Positions 41,228 through 49,869 of a stretch of 64,000 nt of DNA are shown here, one piece after another; within the stretch, counting starts at the first letter, position 1; each line of letters starts with the position of its first letter. The stretch is from contig NZ_BNAU01000010.1 in NCBI RefSeq assembly GCF_014653945.1, positions 124,001-188,000 of the forward strand, in the 5' to 3' direction. The translations under genes were made by a program, and so were the position numbers. This DNA is from Amycolatopsis deserti (GTDB lineage: Bacteria; Actinomycetota; Actinomycetes; Mycobacteriales; Pseudonocardiaceae). A model generated the notes under the pieces. That model was not told the origin of the DNA. It did no database searches and worked only from the letters and a program-made list of their open reading frames with translations.

Positions 41228-43771
41228 ATGCGCACACTCGTTGTCGTCGGGAACGGCATGGTGAGCCATCGACTGGTGGAGGCACTGCGGGCCGAGGACA
41301 CCGAGGGCGCCTGGCGGGTCGTCGTGCTCGCCGAGGAGCCGCGCCCGGCCTACGACCGGGTGGCCCTGACCTCCTACGTGGATGGCTGGGACGTCCAGGC
41401 GCTCACCCTGTCCGGTTCGGACTACGCCGGTGACGACCTGGTCGAGCTGCGCCTGGGCGACCCGGTCACCTCGATCGACCGCGCGGCCCGGAAGGTCACC
41501 ACGGCGTCCGGGCACGTGCAGGCCTACGACGCGCTCGTGCTCGCGACGGGCTCGCGCCCGTTCGTGCCGCCGGTGCCCGGGCACGACCTGCCGGGCTGTT
41601 TCGTCTACCGCACGATCGAGGACCTGGACGCGATCCGGGCCGCGGTCGAGCACGCGAAGGCGACCAAGCGCGGCCGCGCCGCGGCGATGGTCGTCGGCGG
41701 TGGCCTGCTCGGCCTGGAGGCGGCGAAGGCCCTGCGCGACATGGGACTGTCGCCGCACGTGGTCGAGATGGCGCCGCGGCTGATGCCGATCCAGGTCGAC
41801 GACGGCGGTGGCCGGCTGCTGCGCAAGCTGGTCACCGACCTGGACCTGACCGTCCACACCGGAACGTCGGCGGAGCGGATCGAGCAGGACGGCGACCGGC
41901 TGTTCACCAAGCTCACCAACGGCACCGAGCTGGACCTGGACCTGGTGGTGTTCTCCGCCGGTGTCCGCCCGCGCGACGATCTGGCCCGCTCGTCCGGTCT
42001 CGAGGTCGGCGAGCGCGGCGGCATCATCACCGACCTGGCCTGCCGCACGAGCGACCCGGACATCTGGGCGGTCGGCGAGTGCGCCGCGGTCGAGGGCCGC
42101 TGCTACGGCCTGGTCGCCCCCGGCTACACGATGGCCGAGATCGTCGCCGCGCAACTGCTCGGCCGGACCGGCGAGTTCCCCGGCGCGGACCTGTCCACCA
42201 AGCTCAAGCTGATGGGCGTGGACGTCGCCAGCTTCGGCGACGCGCACGCGGCCACGGAGAACGCGGTCGAGGTCGTGCTCTCCGACGCGGTCGGCGGGTA
42301 CTACAAGAAGCTCGTGGTGTCCGAGCCTGACGCGGACGGCAAGCGCCTGCTGCTCGGCGGTGTGCTGGTCGGCGACGCGAGCGCGTACAACCTGCTCCGC
42401 CCGCTGGTCGGCAGCCCGCTGCCGGCCGACCCGGCCGCGATGCTGGCCCCCGAGGGCGGTTCCAGTGCGGTGGGTGTCGACGCGCTGCCGGACGAGGCGC
42501 AGATCTGCTCGTGCAACGCGGTCAGCAAGGGCGCCATCACCAGCGCCATCCACGACGACGGCTGCGACAGCGTCGCGAAGATCAAGGGCTGCACCAAGGC
42601 GGGCACGACGTGCGGGTCGTGCGTGCCGATGCTGGCGAAGCTGCTGGACGCCTGCGGTGTCGAGCAGTCCAAGGCGCTGTGCGAGCACTTCGCCTACTCG
42701 CGCCAGGAGCTGTTCCAGATCCTCAGCGCCACCCGCATCACCACGTTCGGCGAGCTGATCGCCAAGCACGGCACCGGCTCGGGCTGCGAGATCTGCAAGC
42801 CGGCCGTCGCCTCGATCCTCGCCACGCTGGACACGACCGACCGCGACGGCGGTCACGTGCTGGCCGGTGAGCAGGCCACGCTGCAGGACACCAACGACCA
42901 CTTCCTGGCGAACATGCAGCGCAACGGCACCTACTCGGTCGTGCCGCGGATCCCCGGCGGCGAGATCACCCCGGCCAGGCTGAAGGTGATCGCCGAGGTC
43001 GCCGAGGAGTTCGGGCTCTACACCAAGATCACCGGCGGTCAGCGGATCGACCTGTTCGGCGCGACCGTGGACCAGCTGCCGCACATCTGGAAGCGGCTGG
43101 TGGACGCGGGCATGGAGTCCGGGCACGCCTACGGCAAGTCGCTGCGCACGGTGAAGTCCTGCGTCGGCTCCACCTGGTGCCGCTACGGCGTGCAGGACAG
43201 CGTCGGTCTGGCCGTCGAGCTGGAGCTGCGCTACCGCGGCCTGCGCTCGCCGCACAAGCTCAAGGCCGGGGTTTCCGGTTGCGCCCGTGAGTGCGCCGAG
43301 GCCCGCGGCAAGGACTTCGGTGTGATCGCGACCGAGAAGGGCTGGAACCTCTACGTCGGCGGCAACGGCGGCGCCCTGCCGCGGCACGCCGAGCTGCTGG
43401 CGTCCGACCTGGACAAGGACACGTTGATCACCTACATCGACCGGTTCCTGATGTTCTACGTCCGCACGGCCGACCGGCTGCAGCGCACGGCGCCGTGGAT
43501 CGAGGAGATGGACGGCGGGCTGGACCACCTGCGGGCGGTCATCGTCGACGACAAGCTCGGCATCTGCGAGGAGCTGGACGCCGCGATGGCCAAGCACGTG
43601 GAGAACTACGCCGACGAGTGGCGCGGCGTGCTCGAGGACCCGGAGAAGCTGGCCCGGTTCACCTCGTTCGTCAACGCGCCGGGCGCGCCCGACCCGACCA
43701 TCTCGTTCCGCGCCGAACGTGACCAGAAAGTGCCCGTCCTGCTGGGTGTCCCGGAGGTGGTTTCGCGATGA
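41228..43771 (+). CDS. nirB: Assimilatory nitrite reductase, large subunit
   Basis: 847 aa; ATG at 41228 with AGGAGG upstream. Domain order: FAD/NAD(P)H oxidoreductase (about 1-310), two BFD-type 2Fe-2S regions (QICSCNAVSKGAI ... TTCGSC and SGCEICKPAV), ferredoxin-like half domain, and the siroheme/4Fe-4S region with CVGSTWC and CARECAEARGKD (Cx5C ... Cx3C). Six-electron reduction of nitrite to ammonium. Full-length for the family. Overlaps nirD by 4 bases. Confidence 0.95.
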   Translation: MRTLVVVGNGMVSHRLVEALRAEDTEGAWRVVVLAEEPRPAYDRVALTSYVDGWDVQALTLSGSDYAGDDLVELRLGDPVTSIDRAARKVTTASGHVQAYDALVLATGSRPFVPPVPGHDLPGCFVYRTIEDLDAIRAAVEHAKATKRGRAAAMVVGGGLLGLEAAKALRDMGLSPHVVEMAPRLMPIQVDDGGGRLLRKLVTDLDLTVHTGTSAERIEQDGDRLFTKLTNGTELDLDLVVFSAGVRPRDDLARSSGLEVGERGGIITDLACRTSDPDIWAVGECAAVEGRCYGLVAPGYTMAEIVAAQLLGRTGEFPGADLSTKLKLMGVDVASFGDAHAATENAVEVVLSDAVGGYYKKLVVSEPDADGKRLLLGGVLVGDASAYNLLRPLVGSPLPADPAAMLAPEGGSSAVGVDALPDEAQICSCNAVSKGAITSAIHDDGCDSVAKIKGCTKAGTTCGSCVPMLAKLLDACGVEQSKALCEHFAYSRQELFQILSATRITTFGELIAKHGTGSGCEICKPAVASILATLDTTDRDGGHVLAGEQATLQDTNDHFLANMQRNGTYSVVPRIPGGEITPARLKVIAEVAEEFGLYTKITGGQRIDLFGATVDQLPHIWKRLVDAGMESGHAYGKSLRTVKSCVGSTWCRYGVQDSVGLAVELELRYRGLRSPHKLKAGVSGCARECAEARGKDFGVIATEKGWNLYVGGNGGALPRHAELLASDLDKDTLITYIDRFLMFYVRTADRLQRTAPWIEEMDGGLDHLRAVIVDDKLGICEELDAAMAKHVENYADEWRGVLEDPEKLARFTSFVNAPGAPDPTISFRAERDQKVPVLLGVPEVVSR

Positions 43772-44118
43772 CCGCGGTGGAGGAGAAGCGCGCCACGGAG
43801 GTGGTCGAGATCTGCCCGTTCGACCGGCTGATCCCCGGTCGCGGGGTGGCCGCCCTGCTGCCCGACGGGCGGCAGGTGGCGATCTTCCGCACGGTGACCG
43901 ACGAGGTCTACGCGCTGTCCAATGTGGATCCGTTCACGAAGGCGGCGGTGCTCTCGCGCGGGATCATCGGTGACGTCCAGGGTGTGCCGCACGTCGCGTC
44001 GCCGATGCTGAAGCACCGGTTCGAGCTGGCCACGGGCTACTCCCTGGACGACGAGACGGTGGCTGTGCGCACGTATCCCGTGCGGGTGATCGAGGGCGTG
44101 GTGTACGTCCGACCATGA
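43768..44118 (+). CDS. nirD: Assimilatory nitrite reductase, small subunit
   Basis: 116 aa; ATGA overlap with nirB. Rieske-like fold without the Cys-His cluster ligands (ICPFDRLIPGRGVAALLPDG; YALSNVDPFTKAAVLSRGII), as normal for NirD. Partner of NirB. Its last bases overlap the start of the HemD-like regulator gene by 4. Confidence 0.93.
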   Translation: MTAVEEKRATEVVEICPFDRLIPGRGVAALLPDGRQVAIFRTVTDEVYALSNVDPFTKAAVLSRGIIGDVQGVPHVASPMLKHRFELATGYSLDDETVAVRTYPVRVIEGVVYVRP

Positions 44119-45227
44119 TCGATTCTTCCGGTGTCCTCCCGCTCGCCGGGTTCGCGGTGGGCATCACGGCCGCGCGCCGCGCGGACGAGCTCGGCGCGCT
44201 GCTGGTGCGCCAGGGCGCGACCGTGCGGTACGGGCCGGCGATCCGGATCGTGCCGCTGGCCGACGACACCGAGCTGCACGCCGCGACCGTGCGGATGCTG
44301 GAGGAGCCGGTCGACGTGGTCGTGGCGACCACCGGCATCGGGTTCCGCGGGTGGGTCGAGGCGGCCGAGGGCTGGGGTCTCGGCGAGGCGCTGGTCGGGC
44401 AGCTCGGCAAGGCGTCGCTGCTGGCCCGTGGGCCGAAGGCGCGTGGCGCTATCCGCGCGGCCGGGTTGTCGGAGAGCTACTCGCCGGCCTCGGAGAGCAG
44501 CGCGGAGCTGCTCCAGCACCTGCTGGAGTCCGGTGTGGAGGGTCAGCGGATCGCGGTGCAGCTGCACGGCGAGCCGCTGCCGTACTTCGTGGAGTCGTTG
44601 CGGGAGGCCGGGGCCGAGGTCATCGAGGTGCCGGTGTACCGCTGGGTCGGGCCGTCCGATCCGGGGCCGCTGGACCGGCTGATCGACGCGGTGCTGGACG
44701 GTTCGGTGGACGCGATGCCGTTCACCAGCGCGCCGGCCGCGGCGAGCACGCTGGCGATGGCCAAGCGCACCGGCCGGCTCGCGGCGCTGGTGGAGGCGCT
44801 GACGCACCGGGTGCTGGTCGCGTGCGTCGGGCCGATCACCGCGGCGCCGCTGGCGGCGGTCGGGATCCCCACGGTGCAGCCGGAGCGGGCGCGGATCGGC
44901 GCGTTGGCGCGGACGGTGTCGCAGGCGCTGGTCGAGCGGTCGCCGAAGCTGCGCGCGGCCGGGCGGCTCATCGAGCTGCGCGGGCAGGCGGCCGTTGTGG
45001 ACGGTCAGCTGTGCGAGGTGGCGCCGGCGCCGATGGCGGTGCTGCGGGCGCTGGCCCGCGAGCCCGGCCGGGTGGTCTCGCGCCGGGAACTGACGTCGGC
45101 ACTGCCCAGCGGCGGTGAGGAACACGCGGTGGAGACCGCGATCGGGCGGCTGCGCACGTCGCTCGGTGAAGGGAAGCTCGTGCAGACCGTGGTGAAACGC
45201 GGATACCGGTTGGCGGTGGAACGATGA
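44115..45227 (+). CDS. HemD-like domain fused to winged-helix DNA-binding domain (NnaR/NasE type)
   Basis: 370 aa. Residues 1-260 resemble uroporphyrinogen-III synthase (GITAARRADELGALLVRQG; TTGIGFRGWVEAAEGWGLGE; PFTSAPAAASTLAMA). Residues 275-370 are an OmpR/PhoB-type winged helix (PMAVLRALAREPGRVVSRRE; HAVETAIGRLRTSLGEGK; VVKRGYRL). The same architecture is NnaR, a regulator of nitrate/nitrite assimilation in mycobacteria, and NasE in Amycolatopsis. Whether it still makes uroporphyrinogen III for siroheme or only senses a ligand is open. It is within the operon it probably regulates. Confidence 0.88.
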   Translation: MIDSSGVLPLAGFAVGITAARRADELGALLVRQGATVRYGPAIRIVPLADDTELHAATVRMLEEPVDVVVATTGIGFRGWVEAAEGWGLGEALVGQLGKASLLARGPKARGAIRAAGLSESYSPASESSAELLQHLLESGVEGQRIAVQLHGEPLPYFVESLREAGAEVIEVPVYRWVGPSDPGPLDRLIDAVLDGSVDAMPFTSAPAAASTLAMAKRTGRLAALVEALTHRVLVACVGPITAAPLAAVGIPTVQPERARIGALARTVSQALVERSPKLRAAGRLIELRGQAAVVDGQLCEVAPAPMAVLRALAREPGRVVSRRELTSALPSGGEEHAVETAIGRLRTSLGEGKLVQTVVKRGYRLAVER

Positions 45228-45907
45228 TCGTGCTGGCAGCGCATGGCACGCGGGACCCGCAGGGCGCGCGGGTGATCGAGGACCTGGCGGACCGCGTGCG
45301 GGCGGAGACGCCGGTGCCGGTGCGGGTGGCCTACGCCGACGTGCGGCAGCCCGACGTGGCGACGGTGCTCGACTCGGTACGCGGCTACCAGGCGATCGTC
45401 GTGCCGGCCTTTTTGGCGGCCGGGTACCACGTGCGCACCGACATCCCGGCGCAGATCGCCGCGAGCGGCCACCGGAACGTGCGGCTGGCCGACCCGTTCG
45501 GCCCGGCGCCCGAGCTGGTCGGCGTGATGCGGGACCGGCTGGAATGGGCGGGCTACCGCGCGGGCGACGCGGTCGTGCTGGCCGCGGCGGGTTCCAGCGA
45601 CCCGCGCGCGCTGGCCGAGGTGCGGCTGGCCGCGGACGCGCTTGGTGCTGTGTTGGGCACTTCGGTGGGGGTGGGCTACGTCGCGACGGCGCGGCCCTCG
45701 ATCGCGGACGCGGTGGCCCGGGCGCGGGGGCGGGGCCGCCGGGTGGCGGTGGCGTCGTGGCTGCTCGCGCCGGGGCTGTTCCAGCGGAAGGTGCTGGCCG
45801 CGGGCGCCGACGTGGTGGCCGACCCGCTGGGCGTGCACCCGGACGTGGTGGACCTGGTGCTGGCGAGGTACCAGCAGGCGCAGCGCCGGCTCGCGGTCGC
45901 GGCGTGA
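45224..45907 (+). CDS. Sirohydrochlorin chelatase, CbiX-type
   Basis: 227 aa; ATGA overlap with the regulator gene. Two tandem CbiX half-domains: LAAHGTRDPQGARVIEDLAD with PAFLAAGYHVRTDIP, and VVLAAAGSSDPRALAEV with ASWLLAPGLFQRKV, each keeping the His-containing metal-insertion surface. Probably inserts Fe2+ into sirohydrochlorin for the NirB siroheme. It is the last gene of the seven-gene nitrate operon. Confidence 0.9.
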   Translation: MIVLAAHGTRDPQGARVIEDLADRVRAETPVPVRVAYADVRQPDVATVLDSVRGYQAIVVPAFLAAGYHVRTDIPAQIAASGHRNVRLADPFGPAPELVGVMRDRLEWAGYRAGDAVVLAAAGSSDPRALAEVRLAADALGAVLGTSVGVGYVATARPSIADAVARARGRGRRVAVASWLLAPGLFQRKVLAAGADVVADPLGVHPDVVDLVLARYQQAQRRLAVAA

Positions 45908-45997
45908 GTCTTGTGGTTCACTGAATCCTGCCGCTTGATCCCGCCGAGCAATCCGGGGTGCTGGTGAAATGCCGCGCACATTCAGCACGGCGTCCGG

Positions 45998-46073
45998 TCA
46001 TACGTTGCGGATCACGCCGGCGTTGTTGACCAGCAGGTCGACTCGTCCGACGCTCTCCAGCGTGCCGGGCCAC
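45998..46073 (-). pseudogene. SDR oxidoreductase remnant, NNAG segment
   Basis: On the minus strand TLESVGRVDLLVNNAGVIRN is the central NNAG motif of short-chain dehydrogenases, followed by a stop. No start or Rossmann glycine motif precedes it. The fragment is in the opposite orientation to a nearby C-terminal SDR piece. Confidence 0.6.
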
Positions 46074-46096
46074 TCAGCGGGCGGTCGCTGTTCGCG

Positions 46097-46301
46097 GTGC
46101 GCGATCGCGCTCGAAGGGGCCCGGGACGGGGTCACGACCGGGCGGGCGAAGCTGGCCGCGCGGGTGCCGATGGGGCACATCGGCGACCCGGCGGACATCG
46201 CGGAGGCGGCGGCGTACCTGTGCTCGGAGGCGGCGGGCTACGTGACGGGGGTGGTGCTGGACGTCGACGGCGGGATCAGCATCGGCAGTGCGCTGCGCTG
46301 A
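46097..46301 (+). pseudogene. SDR oxidoreductase remnant, C-terminal segment
   Basis: Encodes RVPMGHIGDPADIAEAAAYL and GYVTGVVLDVDGGISIGSAL then TGA, a textbook C-terminus of a classical short-chain dehydrogenase. The catalytic YxxxK part and the N-terminus are missing. With the inverted fragment at 45998-46073 this is a broken, partly inverted gene. Confidence 0.7.
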
Positions 46302-46508
46302 TCTCACCGGGCACCCAGACCCCGGGGCGGACGAGCGATGACCGCTGGCCCACCGGCCACGAGACCCCTGTGCAGCCGCGACTCCCCGCGGCGGAGGCCT
46401 GGCAGGCCGGCGTACCCGAGCTCGCCACTCTCGTGGCGCCACGCCGTACTACACCCGGTCGGAACGGCCGCCGGCCGCGCGGTGCTTCCGCCTCACGGGC
46501 GGCCGGCT

Positions 46509-47630
46509 CTAGCTCCAGCTCACCTTCAGGTCCGCGAACCCCCGCGCCCGCGCCACCCGTTCGGCCTCCTCCTCGGCGGCCTTCCGCCACGCCGGCGGCA
46601 GTGGGTCGAACGCGGTGATCGTGAAGTCCAGCCGCTTGCGCCCGCTGCCCTTCGTCCGCCACACGCCGGCCACCTCGCCGCCCGCGAGGAGCGCCCCGGG
46701 GTTGCCCAGGATCTTCCAGACCTCCTTCTGCCGCGCCCGGTCCGGCACCAGCACCGCCCGGTCGCGCGACTGCAGGAACGGGTCCCACGGCGGCAGCAAC
46801 CGCACGACGTCCGGCTCCGGCGGGTTCTCCAGAGCGCCCACATCCGCCGACGGCAGCCACACCGTCCGCCCGTCGAACCGCACCTCGGCCAGCTCCTCCG
46901 GCCACATCCGCTTCACCACGGCGGCCTTCGTCCCCACGAAATCCGCCGCCTCCTTCGGCGTCGCCGGGCCGTGCAGGTGCAGGTAGTCCCGGACGACGGC
47001 GGTCGCGGCGCCGACATCGGGTGTGGTCCGCATCCGCGGCCGGCCCTCCAGCGGCGCGAGCGTCGCGGGCTGGGCCCCGGCCTCCAGCCGCACCCCGCCG
47101 TGGATCGCCGCCAGCCGCATGACCTGCTCCAGGATGTGGGTCGCCTGGCAGCCGCGGCACCAGTACGACAACCCGTCCGGGATGATCTTCGTGACGGCCT
47201 CGCTCGCCGCGCCCTTGGTCATCACCCGGGTGACGACCTTGCGCATCGCCCGCGCCGCGGTGAACAACCCGTCCAGCGCGCTCATCCCGGCCGCCTCGAC
47301 CTGCTTGCGTTGCCAGCCCATCCGCGCCATCGCGTCGTCCTCGTCGAGCGGGACCAGCGCGGCGGTGACCCGGCTGATCTCGTCCGCGCGGTGGAAGTGC
47401 GGCGCCCCGCGGTGCGTCCACGCCAGCACGAACCGCGGATCGTCCACAAGGGACTCCTCGGTGACCGGGCCGGGCAGCCGCGCCGCGAGGGAGATCGCCG
47501 CGGTCTCGCGCTGCGTGCTCTGCAGGCCGAGGTCGAACACGGTCAGCCCGAGCGGCTCGGCGACGTCGCGGTGCAGGCCGTGCGCCGCGATCCGGTAGGC
47601 GAGCACCTGCTCGCGGTCGACGTCGGGCAT
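46509..47630 (-). CDS. Winged-helix protein of the AlkZ/YcaQ-like family (HTH_42)
   Basis: 373 aa; ATG at 47630 (or GTG 47633) overlapping the DUF3224 stop. Full-length HTH_42/AlkZ-like protein. Near the N-terminus GLQSTQRETAA sits where DNA glycosylases AlkZ/YcaQ carry their catalytic QxQ or QxD motif, here QSTQ, so activity is uncertain. Later motifs: RGAPHFHRADEI, HLHGPATPKEAADFVG (winged helix) and LLPPWDPFLQSRDRAVLV. Possibly interstrand-crosslink or alkylation repair, or a non-catalytic DNA-binding relative. Confidence 0.8.
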   Translation of the reverse strand: MPDVDREQVLAYRIAAHGLHRDVAEPLGLTVFDLGLQSTQRETAAISLAARLPGPVTEESLVDDPRFVLAWTHRGAPHFHRADEISRVTAALVPLDEDDAMARMGWQRKQVEAAGMSALDGLFTAARAMRKVVTRVMTKGAASEAVTKIIPDGLSYWCRGCQATHILEQVMRLAAIHGGVRLEAGAQPATLAPLEGRPRMRTTPDVGAATAVVRDYLHLHGPATPKEAADFVGTKAAVVKRMWPEELAEVRFDGRTVWLPSADVGALENPPEPDVVRLLPPWDPFLQSRDRAVLVPDRARQKEVWKILGNPGALLAGGEVAGVWRTKGSGRKRLDFTITAFDPLPPAWRKAAEEEAERVARARGFADLKVSWS

Positions 47631-48022
47631 CACAACCGGTGGTCGAAGGTGTAGTTCATGGTCTCGCTCGCTCCTCCGATCGTGCCGGTCCCGGCCAGCC
47701 CGGTCAGCTCACCGGTGCCCGAGCCCTCGACCACGGTGAACGTGCCGTGCACGCCGTCGGCACCGTAGGCCACGTCGTGCCGGATCACGAAGCTGCCCTT
47801 CCGGCCGTCCACACTGCCCTCGATCCGCTCGAACCCGGGCGCGGTCTGCGCGCTGCCGGTGTAGCCCTCGCCCGGGTAGTACAGCAGGTAGTCGCACGCC
47901 GACTCGCCCTCGATCAGCCCGGAGTAGGTGAACGTGGCGTGCGCGTGGGCGTACCGGGGGCCGTTCTCGGGGCCGCTCACGACCTTCTCGTCCCAGGTCC
48001 GCATGGTGAAAGTGTTGGTCAT
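47630..48022 (-). CDS. DUF3224 family protein
   Basis: 130 aa; ATG at 48022. Beta-rich lipocalin/allene-oxide-cyclase-like protein: HAHATFTYSGLIEGESACDY, LLYYPGEGYTGSAQ, GSVDGRKGSFVIRHDVAYGA and GELTGLAGTGTI. Often paired with YafY/WYL regulators in actinobacteria. Divergent from the WYL gene with a perfect inverted repeat in between. It is likely the direct target of that regulator, with the AlkZ-like gene cotranscribed behind it. Confidence 0.85.
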   Translation of the reverse strand: MTNTFTMRTWDEKVVSGPENGPRYAHAHATFTYSGLIEGESACDYLLYYPGEGYTGSAQTAPGFERIEGSVDGRKGSFVIRHDVAYGADGVHGTFTVVEGSGTGELTGLAGTGTIGGASETMNYTFDHRL

Positions 48023-48044
48023 GGGTCCATTCTGAGACCGGAGA

Positions 48045-48061
48045 CTGACACCTTCTGTCAG
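48045..48061. promoter_or_regulatory. Inverted repeat operator for WYL regulator
   Basis: CTGACA-CCTTC-TGTCAG, a perfect 6-5-6 inverted repeat in the 61-bp gap between the divergent DUF3224 and WYL genes. Placement suits simultaneous control of both promoters. Confidence 0.7.
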
Positions 48062-48083
48062 GTTTTCGCGGAATACTGGATCC

Positions 48084-49049
48084 ATGCGCGCGAGCAGGTT
48101 GCTGTCGGTTCTGCTGCTCCTGCAGAACCGCGGCCGGATGACCGCCGAGGAGCTGGCCGATGAGCTCGAGGTGTCGGTGCGGACCGTGTACCGGGACATC
48201 GAGTCGCTGTCGGCCGCGGGCGTGCCCGTCTACGCCGAACGCGGCCGCGCCGGCGGCTACCGGCTGCTCGACGGCTACCGCACCCGTCTGACCGGCCTGA
48301 CCGGCGAGGAGGCCCAGTCGCTGCCGCTGGCCGGGCTGCCCGACGCGGCCGCCGAGCTGGGCCTGGGCACCGTGCTGACCGCGGCCCAGCTGAAGCTCTA
48401 CGCCGCGCTGCCCGACGAGCTGCGCAGCCGCGCGGGCAAGGTCGCCGAGCGGTTCGTGCTCGACGTGCCCGGGTGGTTCCGCGGCATCGAAAGCCTGCCG
48501 CTCCTGGCCGACGTCGCCCAGGCGGTCTGGGATTCGCGGCGTGTTTCCGTCCGGTACCGGCGGTGGGACAACAGCGAAACGAACCGGCTCCTGGAGCCGC
48601 TGGGGCTGATCCTCAAGGCCGGGAACTGGTACCTTGCCGCACACTGTGAGGGTGCGATCCGGACCTACCGGGTGTCCCGGATCCTCTCGCTCGAACCCGG
48701 CGCCGTGTTCGAGCGCCCGGCCGGGTTCGACCTGACCGCCTACTGGCGGGAGTGGTCGGAGCAGTTCGAGCGGCGGATGTACCCGCGGGTCGCCGTGGTG
48801 CGGTTGTCTCCGCTGGGCCGGGACCTCGTACCGTTCTACCTGGGAGCGGTGGGCGCCCGCGCCCTGCGCGAGTGCCGCGATGTTCCGGACGAAGACGGGT
48901 GGTTGCGCGTGGAGTTACCGGTGGAACCCGGCGCCCCGGCGCTCGGGGAGCTGCTGCGGTTCGGGCCCGAACTGCAGGTGCTCGAGCCCGCGGACCTGCG
49001 CGACCAGGTGGCGGCCGCGGTCGGCCGGATGGGTGCGTTCTATGGGTGA
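48084..49049 (+). CDS. YafY-type HTH_11-WYL transcriptional regulator
   Basis: 321 aa; ATG at 48084, possibly leaderless (AATACT 6 nt upstream). N-terminal winged helix-turn-helix (MTAEELADELEVSVRTVYRD), a central WYL domain (LILKAGNWYLAAHCEGAIRT) and a C-terminal WCX-like region. WYL domains sense small molecules or nucleic acid. Its 3' end overlaps the second HemD-like gene by 8 bases, so the two proteins are made together. Confidence 0.9.
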   Translation: MRASRLLSVLLLLQNRGRMTAEELADELEVSVRTVYRDIESLSAAGVPVYAERGRAGGYRLLDGYRTRLTGLTGEEAQSLPLAGLPDAAAELGLGTVLTAAQLKLYAALPDELRSRAGKVAERFVLDVPGWFRGIESLPLLADVAQAVWDSRRVSVRYRRWDNSETNRLLEPLGLILKAGNWYLAAHCEGAIRTYRVSRILSLEPGAVFERPAGFDLTAYWREWSEQFERRMYPRVAVVRLSPLGRDLVPFYLGAVGARALRECRDVPDEDGWLRVELPVEPGAPALGELLRFGPELQVLEPADLRDQVAAAVGRMGAFYG

Positions 49050-49848
49050 TCTGAGCGGAGTCACGATCGGGGTGACCGCGGAACGGCGGGCCGAGGAGTT
49101 CATCGGCGCGCTGGAACGCAACGGCGCCACCGTGCGGCACGCGCCGTTGATCCACATCGTCCCACTGCCCGACGACGCCCGGCTGCGCGCGGCCACCGAG
49201 GAGGTCCTCGCCGAGCCGCTGGACATCCTCGCCGTCACCACCGGCGCGGGGTTCCGCGGCTGGGTGGAGGCCGCCGAGGGCTGGGGTCTGCGGGAGGACC
49301 TGCTGGCGTCGCTCACCAGGGCGCGGGTGTTCGTCCGTGGCCCGAAGGGCAAGGGCGCGGTGCGGGGCGTCGGGCTCACCGAGGAGTGGGCGGCGCCCGA
49401 GGAGAGCAACCGCGAGCTGTTCGGCCACCTGCTGGAGGCCGGGGTCGCCGGGGCGCGGCTGGCGGTCCAGCTGCACGGCTCGCCGCTGCCGGAGCACACC
49501 GCGCCGCTGCGTCAGGCCGGCGCGCGGGTGATCGAGGTGCAGCCGTACCGGTGGGAGTGGCCCGCGGACCTGCACCCGGCGCACGAGCTGCTGGACGGCG
49601 TGCTGGACGGCCGGGTGCAGGCGTTGGCCTTCACGAGCGCGCCGGCCAGCGCGAACATGCTCGACCTGGCCCGCGCGCGCGGCAGGTACGACGAGCTGGT
49701 GCGGGCCCTGCGGGGCGACGTGGTGTGCGCGTGCGTGGGCCCGGTGACGGCCGCCCCCTTCACCACAGCCGGGGTGCCGACCCTGCAGCCGGAGCGGCAG
49801 CGGCTGGGCGCGCTGGTCAAACTGCTGGTGGCGGAGCTGGGCTCCTAG
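49042..49848 (+). CDS. Uroporphyrinogen-III synthase-like protein without DNA-binding domain
   Basis: 268 aa; ATG at 49042 overlaps the WYL gene by 8 bases. Closely resembles the N-terminal domain of the NasE/NnaR-type protein at 44115: both have the strings GFRGWVEAAEGWGL, AVQLHG and AFTSAPA/PFTSAPA. It lacks the winged helix. Could be a real HemD, or a ligand sensor working with the WYL regulator. No other haem-synthesis genes are nearby, favouring a non-housekeeping role. Confidence 0.82.
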   Translation: MGDLSGVTIGVTAERRAEEFIGALERNGATVRHAPLIHIVPLPDDARLRAATEEVLAEPLDILAVTTGAGFRGWVEAAEGWGLREDLLASLTRARVFVRGPKGKGAVRGVGLTEEWAAPEESNRELFGHLLEAGVAGARLAVQLHGSPLPEHTAPLRQAGARVIEVQPYRWEWPADLHPAHELLDGVLDGRVQALAFTSAPASANMLDLARARGRYDELVRALRGDVVCACVGPVTAAPFTTAGVPTLQPERQRLGALVKLLVAELGS

Positions 49849-49869
49849 GGGACTCCCGGACGGCCGGAT

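Noticed and set aside
49042..49848. Treating the HemD-like gene as part of the nitrate operon
   Set aside because: It is 3 kb away, behind pseudogene fragments and minus-strand genes, and overlaps the WYL regulator gene instead.
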